Positions 1 through 4,226 of a stretch of 6,455 nt of DNA are shown here, in pieces. A program made the position numbers and the translations under genes. The DNA lies in the NCBI GenBank assembly GCA_022360275.1, contig JAKSDC010000139.1:1-6455 (forward strand), in the 5' to 3' direction. This DNA is from Chlorobiales bacterium. GTDB lineage: Bacteria > Bacteroidota > Chlorobiia > Chlorobiales > Chlorobiaceae. The notes beneath the pieces are model-generated. The model ran no database searches. It saw nothing but the letters and a program-made list of their open reading frames with translations, and was not told the DNA's origin. The first letter of the stretch is position 1. Each line of letters opens with the position of its first letter.

Positions 1-1
1 C

Positions 2-232
2 AAGGCATATCAGGGAGAGCTTAACCTTGAGAAGCAGTCGAAAAATCCTGCAAGGATCGATCGGGCAAAATGCGAACTTGAGTTGATGCTGAAAAGCAGA
101 TTTACCGACATAAACGGTATTGTGCATCATTATCATATTTCAGGGCCTGAAAGTGCGGAAGAAACGGTCATGCGTGCCGAAGTGCGGCCATCTTGTTCCT
201 GCTTGAACGTCCTCAAACAGCTGCAGAACTAA
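2..232 (+). CDS. C-terminal part of an unrecognised protein, cut by the window edge
   Basis: An open frame enters from the left edge and runs 76 codons to TAA at 230-232; its start lies outside the window. The visible part begins KAYQGELNLEKQSKNPARID and is charged and probably helical for the first 35 residues. A His-rich patch (VHHYH) follows, and the end is VLKQLQN. I recognise no family and see no catalytic motif, membrane segment or export signal. It is on the same strand as the methyltransferase, whose ATG lies 62 bases past this stop, so the two could share a transcript. The other two plus-strand frames carry stops here, which supports this frame, but a short partial frame can be open by chance. 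Function unknown. Confidence 0.45.
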   Translation, partial: KAYQGELNLEKQSKNPARIDRAKCELELMLKSRFTDINGIVHHYHISGPESAEETVMRAEVRPSCSCLNVLKQLQN

Positions 233-294
233 TTGTCGGTCAGATGCGTTCGCTGAAAGAGACAATGTGATTGGATGGGGGTAAAATAAAAACG

Positions 295-897
295 ATGGCA
301 CAGGAAAATTGCTTTGAAGAACGGTATGCAAAAGGAGATATTCCCTGGGATCTTGGCAGGGCCGATGCCAATCTTGTGGGAATGGTTGAAAAATGGTCGG
401 TGCAAAGCTGTCGGGCACTTGATATCGGTTGCGGAACCGGCGATAATTCCATATGGCTTGCCCGCCGGGCATTTGATGTTACGGGAGTTGATGTTTCAGC
501 TCTTGCAATTGAAAAAGCACGCCAAAAGGCCAGGGAAGGCAATGTCGAGTGCAGGTTTCTTGTAGCTGATTTTTTGAAAGCCCAGGTTGATGAGGCGCCT
601 TTCGGTTTTGCCTTTGACAGAGGCTGTTTTCATTCTTTTGATTCCCCTGAAGAACAAGTTTTGTTTGCCCGAAACGTAGCGGACCATCTGGATAAAGGTG
701 GGTTGTGGCTCAGCCTGATTGCCAGCAAGGATGCGCCGCAACGGGATCCGGGGCCGCCCAGACATTCGGCGATAGAGATCACTACAGCAACCGAACCCTC
801 TTTCGAGATACTCACTCTTGTTTCGGGATATCTGGATTCCAACCATCCCGATCCATTTCGATGCTGGATATGTGTGATGAAAAAGAGAGGGGGTTGA
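295..897 (+). CDS. Class I SAM-dependent methyltransferase, substrate unknown
   Basis: Predicted cytoplasmic enzyme of 200 residues that moves a methyl group from S-adenosylmethionine to an unidentified acceptor. The N-terminus FEERYAKGDIPWDLGRAD (residues 7-24) is the aromatic lid-like lead-in typical of TPMT/TehB-like small methyltransferases. Motif I, LDIGCGTGDNSIWLA (42-56), is the glycine-rich SAM loop. VTGVDVS (62-68) ends strand 2 with the acidic Asp66 expected to hold the ribose hydroxyls. VADF (90-93) is the adenine-side motif, and FDRGCFHSF (107-115) is the motif IV/post-IV region. Length fits a single Rossmann-fold domain with nothing fused. I chose ATG 295 because homologous N-termini start close to the FEERY block and a G-run lies about 13 bases upstream. 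A TTG at 271 is in frame and would add eight residues (MDGGKIKT). Family assignment is firm; the substrate cannot be read from sequence. Confidence 0.9.
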   Translation: MAQENCFEERYAKGDIPWDLGRADANLVGMVEKWSVQSCRALDIGCGTGDNSIWLARRAFDVTGVDVSALAIEKARQKAREGNVECRFLVADFLKAQVDEAPFGFAFDRGCFHSFDSPEEQVLFARNVADHLDKGGLWLSLIASKDAPQRDPGPPRHSAIEITTATEPSFEILTLVSGYLDSNHPDPFRCWICVMKKRGG

Positions 898-930
898 ACA
901 GACAGTCTCATGACAGATAACCCTTTTCTC

Positions 931-950
931 TTTTTTGCACCTGCAAAAGA
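931..950. other. AT-rich hairpin between the methyltransferase and the 93-aa gene
   Basis: TTTTTTGC, then a four-base loop ACCT, then GCAAAAGA. All eight positions pair with one T-G wobble. It lies 34 bases after the methyltransferase stop and 26 bases before the candidate promoter of the next gene. No T-run follows the stem on the plus strand, so it is not a classical intrinsic terminator. It may be a weak transcript end or a 3'-stabilising stem. Confidence 0.35.
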
Positions 951-976
951 ATTGCGTTACTCCTGATTCCTTTCAC

Positions 977-1004
977 TTGACTTTCCCGATAATAAGGCTA
1001 ACTT
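977..1004 (+). promoter_or_regulatory. Candidate sigma-70-type promoter of the 93-aa gene
   Basis: TTGACT at 977-982 matches the -35 consensus at five of six positions. After a 16-base spacer, TAACTT at 999-1004 is a poorer -10. Transcription would begin near 1011, leaving a leader of about 27 bases that includes the AAGGAAGAG ribosome binding site. The -10 is the weak part of this call. Confidence 0.35.
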
Positions 1005-1037
1005 ACACCTGTTTTTTTCAACAAGGAAGAGACTATC

Positions 1038-1319
1038 ATGAATAAGAATTTCAAGATATACAAGGAAGGAGACAGGTTTGTTTTTGAAAGGGTTGTCTAT
1101 CCAAAACTCAAAGGACTCATATCGAGAACCGTCACCGACAATCCGTTTAACAATCCTGACAGCTGCTCGACGGAGAAAGAGGAACCCGAAGACGTATGTC
1201 TTGCCGAAGAGGTTGAACTGCTTGAAGAGTGTTCCGATGAAGCGGCAATTGACAGAGCCATTCAGGAGGCAGGCGAATACATCATCGGCTATTTTTTCGA
1301 TACCAAAGGACTGGAATAA
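1038..1319 (+). CDS. Small acidic protein of unknown function (93 aa)
   Basis: I do not recognise the family. The ATG has a good Shine-Dalgarno, AAGGAAGAG, from 1023. The N-terminal third (FKIYKEGDRFVFERVVYPKL) looks like a short beta-rich segment. Residues 44-68 are strongly acidic and should be helical or disordered. The C-terminus (AIDRAIQEAGEYIIGYFF) is predicted as an amphipathic helix. Three cysteines sit at 43, 54 and 65, exactly 11 residues apart. There is no signal peptide or membrane segment, so a cytoplasmic location is expected. It has its own candidate promoter, a hairpin before it and another after it, so it is probably monocistronic. The RBS, promoter and plausible protein composition support a real gene, although the opposite strand is also open here. 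Confidence 0.7.
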   Translation: MNKNFKIYKEGDRFVFERVVYPKLKGLISRTVTDNPFNNPDSCSTEKEEPEDVCLAEEVELLEECSDEAAIDRAIQEAGEYIIGYFFDTKGLE

Positions 1320-1339
1320 CAAAAAGGCTTCACCATTCA

Positions 1340-1369
1340 GGGTTCAGCAGAGGCAATCTCTCCGAACCC
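1340..1369. terminator. Two-part hairpin 20 bases after the 93-aa gene, possible terminator
   Basis: GGGTTC (1340-1345) pairs with GAACCC (1364-1369). Nested inside, AGAG (1349-1352) pairs with CTCT (1358-1361) around the loop GCAAT. The stem totals ten base pairs, interrupted by AGC on one side and CC on the other. No T-run follows on the plus strand. On the minus strand a T5 comes about 14 bases after the stem. Position fits a transcript end for the gene before it, but the missing U-tract makes Rho-independent termination doubtful. Confidence 0.35.
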
Positions 1370-1473
1370 GTCTTCAATCAGGCAAATCCGCTACCTCTAA
1401 TGATTATCACGATTCTGAACGGTTGAGAGCAACGCTGGAATCATGGTACGCAATAATAATAGTATGGGTGACC

Positions 1474-1653
1474 TTATTTTTTCGGTTCCCAGTAGCATCG
1501 CTTCGGTGAAACAATCAACTCTTCCTTTTTCAAAGCCTTCATTGCCTTATCGATCTCTTTGCGGTCAAGGCCGCTCTTTTCAGCAATCTGTCCTGCGCTG
1601 AGCGCTTTTCCTTCTTTTTTCATGACTTCGAGAACGGTATTTTTTGCTTCCAT
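1474..1653 (-). CDS. Minimal winged-helix DNA-binding protein (59 aa)
   Basis: The whole protein is one small winged helix-turn-helix unit. Helix 1 (about 5-14, TVLEVMKKEG) is followed by helix 2 (19-27, SAGQIAEKS), the turn GLD, recognition helix 3 (30-45, DRKEIDKAMKALKKEE), and a beta wing LIVSPKRCYWEP (46-57). The terminal SPKRCYW.P block is a signature I recall from tiny MarR-like or unassigned HTH proteins in anaerobic bacteria and methanogens; their role is not established. I chose ATG 1653 because the fold begins right after it. The frame stays open to 1914, but that extension runs antisense through the FISUMP lipoprotein signal peptide. GTG at 1686, with GGAAG five bases upstream, would add 11 residues and is a real alternative. 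It diverges from the FISUMP lipoprotein across about 120 bases, so cross-regulation is possible but inferred only. Confidence 0.8.
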   Translation of the reverse strand: MEAKNTVLEVMKKEGKALSAGQIAEKSGLDRKEIDKAMKALKKEELIVSPKRCYWEPKK

Positions 1654-1777
1654 GATGATTCTTTTTAACAGGTTTGTACAATTCACGATTGCTTCCAACG
1701 GCGAACCGGCTGAAATAGTGCCTGTTTTTTTTATTTTGTTGCATTTCCTGTAATGTCCACCTAAATGATTCTCTATC

Positions 1778-2512
1778 ATGAAGCCCTTCTTGTCCGTATC
1801 GTTGCTCCCGACCCTGGTTTTCGCTCTCATCTTCATCGCCGGATGTGCAAAAAAACAGCCTGAACTGGTAAAGCCGGGCGAGCCGGTAACGGATATTGAC
1901 GGCAATACATACAAGACTGTCAGAATAGGCGATCAGGTATGGATGGCCGAAAATCTAACCGTAACTCGCTACCGCAACGGGGACCCTCTTCCCGGTGTAA
2001 CCGAGCTTGACGAGTGGGTTGTTCTTGAAGCCGGAGCGTGGTGCGAGTCAGACAACGACCCGGAAAAGGGAAAGGCTTACGGAAAGCTCTACAACTGGTA
2101 TGCAGTCAATGATCCCCGGGGTCTCGCCCCGGAAGGATGGCGTGTTCCGACAGAAGAGGACTGGCAAAAGCTTGAACAGCACCTTGGTATGAAGCCGGAA
2201 GAACTTGGGGAAGTAGAGTTTCGGGGCAATGAACACAATGTCGGCGGCAAACTCAAGGAAACCGGGACAGCTCACTGGAGTGAACCCAACACCGGGGCGA
2301 CAAATGAAACCGGTTTCGCCGCGCGCGCAGGGGGGTACCGCGATAATGACGGTCCGTTTAATTTTTTCGGCAAGTACGCATCATTCTGGACTGCTACCGA
2401 AGCCGATCACGGGCGTGTCTGGTTCCGGGGGATGGCCACCAATGAAAACGGTGTTTATCGGTTCAGCTTCAACAAGAAGTGTGGTTTTTCTGTCCGTTGC
2501 ATTAAAGAGTAG
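1778..2512 (+). CDS. FISUMP-domain lipoprotein (Fibrobacter succinogenes major paralogous domain)
   Basis: A surface or periplasmic lipoprotein of 244 residues; the biochemical role of FISUMP (TIGR02145/PF09603) proteins is unknown. Residues 1-22 form a signal peptide with a hydrophobic core (VSLLPTLVFALIFI) and lipobox IAGC, so Cys23 should be lipidated. Ala at +2 would favour outer-membrane sorting under the E. coli rule, which may not hold here. A 15-residue tether precedes the domain at about 38-244, with hallmark blocks DIDGNTYKTVRIG (39-51), MAENL, RNGDP, YGKLYNWYAVNDPRG (101-115), APEGWRVPTEEDW (117-129), GGKLKETG, GATNETGF, ASFWTATE and the closing FSVRCIKE. The domain is complete. 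A TGA lies nine bases upstream in frame, making this ATG the first possible start. The Shine-Dalgarno is poor, so translation may be weak or use an AU-rich leader. It faces a second FISUMP gene tail to tail. Confidence 0.92.
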   Translation: MKPFLSVSLLPTLVFALIFIAGCAKKQPELVKPGEPVTDIDGNTYKTVRIGDQVWMAENLTVTRYRNGDPLPGVTELDEWVVLEAGAWCESDNDPEKGKAYGKLYNWYAVNDPRGLAPEGWRVPTEEDWQKLEQHLGMKPEELGEVEFRGNEHNVGGKLKETGTAHWSEPNTGATNETGFAARAGGYRDNDGPFNFFGKYASFWTATEADHGRVWFRGMATNENGVYRFSFNKKCGFSVRCIKE

Positions 2513-2663
2513 GTCCTGAAACGAAAGCCTCGTGCCGTTATCGAGTCCGCGGTTGAAATCCGGTCCGTCCTTCAAGGGTCTCGATAATCACCTCGCAGGC
2601 AAGGACAATGGTGTCCGGAGCGGGGTGGCCACCTTTTTCACAGCCTGTCAATGACGTGAAATG

Positions 2664-3251
2664 TTATTCTCTGATACAACGAACAGAATAACCGCTCTCA
2701 AGTGCTCCGCCGGTGTGAATCACTTTGGAATCGAAATACCCCATGACCCTGATCGATGCGCAGTTATTCTTGAAGGGAGAGGAGGACCAGAAATAACTGT
2801 AAAGGCCGAGATGGCGAAAGTCGCCGTAAAGACTGCGAAACCCTCCTGGCAGAGCGGAAAAGCCGCTGTTGTTCGTTGCGCCGCTGTTAGGTTTTTTCCA
2901 ATGCTTGATTCCCCGCTGTTTCAGTGCGCCGCCAGCTCTATCGCTTCCTCCGAGATAATCGGCAAGCCTCTGCCAGTCCTCGTCTTCAGGAATACGCCAT
3001 CCTTCAGGTGCCAGTCCTCTCGGGTCATTGACCGCATACCAATTGTACAAGCAGCCGAATACTTTGCCATACTCGCGTTTTTCCTCATAAAGGCACATGG
3101 CTCCTGTCGTTGAATTGCTCCATTCGTAAATGTCATCGACCTGTTGGATAGGATCACCATTCCTGTAGGCGGTCACCTTTAAGTTCGAATCCATCCACTC
3201 CTGGGAGCCGATAGTCACGGAAGAGTGAACTGAAAGTGTCTGCCCGGGCAT
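2664..3251 (-). CDS. FISUMP-domain protein without an export signal
   Basis: 195 residues, essentially all one FISUMP domain (TIGR02145/PF09603). Blocks run in the family order: VTIGSQEWMDSNLKVTAYR (12-30), RNGDP, YGKVFGCLYNWYAVNDPRG (61-79), APEGWRIPEDEDW (81-93), GGALKQRG, SGATNNSGF, YSYFWSSS and the closing YSVRCIRE. The first block is degenerate: where relatives read DIDGNxY this has GQTLSVH. Unlike its neighbour it has no signal peptide or lipobox. ATG 3251 is the first ATG, GTG or TTG after an in-frame TAA 22 codons upstream, and the intervening codons encode a hydrophilic stretch. The sequence before the ATG (AAAAGAAACAAGT) is a poor ribosome site. It may be a decayed copy that lost its 5' end, or may use a partner or unusual start. 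It lies convergent to its paralogue across 151 bases. Confidence 0.85.
   Translation of the reverse strand: MPGQTLSVHSSVTIGSQEWMDSNLKVTAYRNGDPIQQVDDIYEWSNSTTGAMCLYEEKREYGKVFGCLYNWYAVNDPRGLAPEGWRIPEDEDWQRLADYLGGSDRAGGALKQRGIKHWKKPNSGATNNSGFSALPGGFRSLYGDFRHLGLYSYFWSSSPFKNNCASIRVMGYFDSKVIHTGGALESGYSVRCIRE
2964..3046 (-). repeat. Inverted, diverged copy of 2091-2173 (FISUMP core)
   Basis: This segment, read on the minus strand, matches plus-strand 2091-2173. By hand I count 17 mismatches in 83 bases (about 80% identity), mostly at third codon positions. Both encode YNWYAVNDPRGLAPEGWR and the following helix. The pattern fits old paralogy under protein-level constraint rather than a recent inversion. 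The two copies form a long inverted repeat with arms about 790 bases apart. Confidence 0.7.
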
Positions 3252-3525
3252 ACTTGTTTCTTTTATATTCGTATTCGATTGTTCCTGTGCTCTATGTTGG
3301 AGGAAAGAGAGATGCGGTTATCTCCGGCGTGGCGGAGGAAGACATACTGTACAGCTGCAGAAAAAGTAGTCACTGATGTCTAAGCGTCTCTTACTTGCAA
3401 AAAAGCATGTATCAAGATTATGATTCCAGTTGTAAAACGCAAGCCCGGTTACGCAAATTTTTTGTAAAATATTCAAGGAAAGCATAAGAGGCTGGGGAAA
3501 AGGCCGGGTACAGGGGAGGGGATAA

Positions 3526-3894
3526 TTACAAAGATCTGTAACTGAGAAAACCCCATACTGAAAGGGCTCCGGAGACGACAAAGCCAACCCACGATGCAGT
3601 GACTGGAACAGTGAGGGCGTCTATGGTGACGACTGTCTGTGTAATCAGCACACGATAGAGGTGAAGCAGTGCCACGAGACTGAACAGCGTTGCGGAAACA
3701 ACAGCATAGCTTCTTGAACCACGGATTCCCCACACAGCAAGGCAAATTGCAACGCCGAAAACAGCCCACGAATCTGCAACCGGCAACATATAGTCGCCTA
3801 TTGCAACTTCCCATCCAAGAAAACCGCGGATCAGGTGGAGCAGAGCGACAATGCCAAACAGAATGGCCGAGACGATAGCGTAGCTTTTATTCAT
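3526..3894 (-). CDS. Four-helix membrane protein made of two tandem copies of a two-helix unit
   Basis: 122 residues with predicted membrane helices near 4-22, 40-58, 63-84 and 97-117. The two halves are homologous: SYAIVSAILFGIVALLHLIR (4-23) aligns with SYAVVSATLFSLVALLHLYR (62-81), and LPVADSW...LAVWG aligns with VPVTASW...LSVWG, needing one single-residue gap. I recall short stand-alone two-helix proteins with the same ALLHL-R ... VP-SW ... AVWG pattern in other bacteria, so this looks like a duplication-fusion of such a unit. No catalytic residues or known transporter motif are visible; function unknown, inner membrane. ATG 3894 has a near-perfect AAGGAG six bases upstream. That ATG overlaps the stop of a 51-codon frame by ATGA, so translation is probably coupled to it. 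Confidence 0.82.
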   Translation of the reverse strand: MNKSYAIVSAILFGIVALLHLIRGFLGWEVAIGDYMLPVADSWAVFGVAICLAVWGIRGSRSYAVVSATLFSLVALLHLYRVLITQTVVTIDALTVPVTASWVGFVVSGALSVWGFLSYRSL

Positions 3895-4046
3895 GATGGT
3901 CTCCTTTTGGTGTAGATTTCGCGACCAACTTTCTGACCGATTCTCCGATAGGGAATATTTCTGCCGACGTCAAACTGCCGAATGATCAGCAACGGTATCC
4001 CGATCGACAGCAAAAGCAGGAATATGCTTTGGGCAAGACGTTTCAT
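3891..4046 (-). CDS. Small single-pass membrane protein (51 aa), translationally coupled to the 4-TM gene
   Basis: A short frame reading MKRLAQSIFLLLLSIGIPLL at its start, with one hydrophobic helix at about residues 5-22. It is followed by a soluble, basic tail of about 29 residues ending IYTKRRPS. With Lys2 and Arg3 before the helix it could be a signal anchor; no clear cleavage site or lipobox follows. Evidence for a real gene is contextual: a strong candidate promoter starts transcription about 27 bases before the ATG, a GGGAG lies 13 bases upstream (longer than ideal), and its TGA overlaps the next gene's ATG in the classic ATGA arrangement. The Shine-Dalgarno of the next gene lies inside its last codons. 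I recognise no family. It probably works with the following membrane protein, which is inference from coupling. Confidence 0.6.
   Translation of the reverse strand: MKRLAQSIFLLLLSIGIPLLIIRQFDVGRNIPYRRIGQKVGREIYTKRRPS
3901..3906 (-). promoter_or_regulatory. Ribosome binding site of the 4-TM gene, inside the 51-aa gene
   Basis: AAGGAG on the minus strand, six bases before ATG 3894. It fixes that start and lies within the final codons (Lys-Arg-Arg) of the upstream small gene, so ribosomes ending there are well placed to re-initiate. Confidence 0.75.
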
Positions 4047-4079
4047 TTTTTGAATATTTCTCCCGGGGTTCTACGTAAC

Positions 4080-4107
4080 AATATACGCCATTTTTTGTCG
4101 CTTTCAA
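4080..4107 (-). promoter_or_regulatory. Sigma-70-type promoter for the two-gene membrane unit
   Basis: On the minus strand, TTGAAA (4107-4102) and TATATT (4085-4080) each match consensus at five of six positions and are separated by 16 bases. Transcription would start near 4073, about 27 bases before the ATG of the 51-residue gene. This is the best promoter-like match I found in the window. It means the unit need not depend on read-through from the Sel1 gene upstream. Confidence 0.6.
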
Positions 4108-4226
4108 TTAGGGGACGTTGTGAATAATTTGTACTTTTTGTTTTGAAAAAGAGTAAACAGATGATGCGTTTCGATCAAGACCGGAAGGATACCATTGAAC
4201 ATCGCTAATCAACTTTCAACGGCTTG

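Noticed and set aside
957..1322. 121-codon minus-strand frame antisense to the 93-aa gene
   Set aside because: It has no ribosome site that I can see, and its Cys/Phe-rich translation reads like a shadow. The plus-strand frame has RBS and promoter support.
1655..1772. Two copies of ATGATTCT (1655-1662 and 1765-1772) and palindrome TTGTACAA (1674-1681) as operators of the winged-helix gene
   Set aside because: Eight-base matches are expected by chance at this scale, and TTGTAC also recurs inside the second FISUMP coding region.
1474..1914. Full 146-codon minus-strand frame as one protein
   Set aside because: Only the last 59 codons form a recognisable winged helix. The upstream part runs antisense to the signal peptide of the FISUMP lipoprotein and has no family-like sequence.
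2603..2638. GGACA/TGTCC hairpin followed by GGTGGCCACC and T5 between the convergent FISUMP genes as a bidirectional terminator
   Set aside because: The palindrome next to the T-run has no proper loop (three pairs at most), and the better hairpin is 17 bases from the T-run. The location is suggestive but the structure is poor.
3322..3337. CTCCG-GCGTGG-CGGAG hairpin upstream of the second FISUMP gene
   Set aside because: A five-pair stem with no T-run and no clear relation to a start; weak as terminator or riboswitch.
3318..3587. 89-codon minus-strand frame after the 4-TM gene as a possible lost signal peptide for the signal-less FISUMP gene
   Set aside because: Its translation has no hydrophobic core plus lipobox, it is out of frame with the FISUMP gene, and its start overlaps the 4-TM coding region.
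4134..4151. CTTTTT-GTTTTG-AAAAAG hairpin downstream of the Sel1 gene as its terminator
   Set aside because: Entirely A/T stem about 75 bases past the stop with no following T-run; expected by chance in AT-rich DNA.
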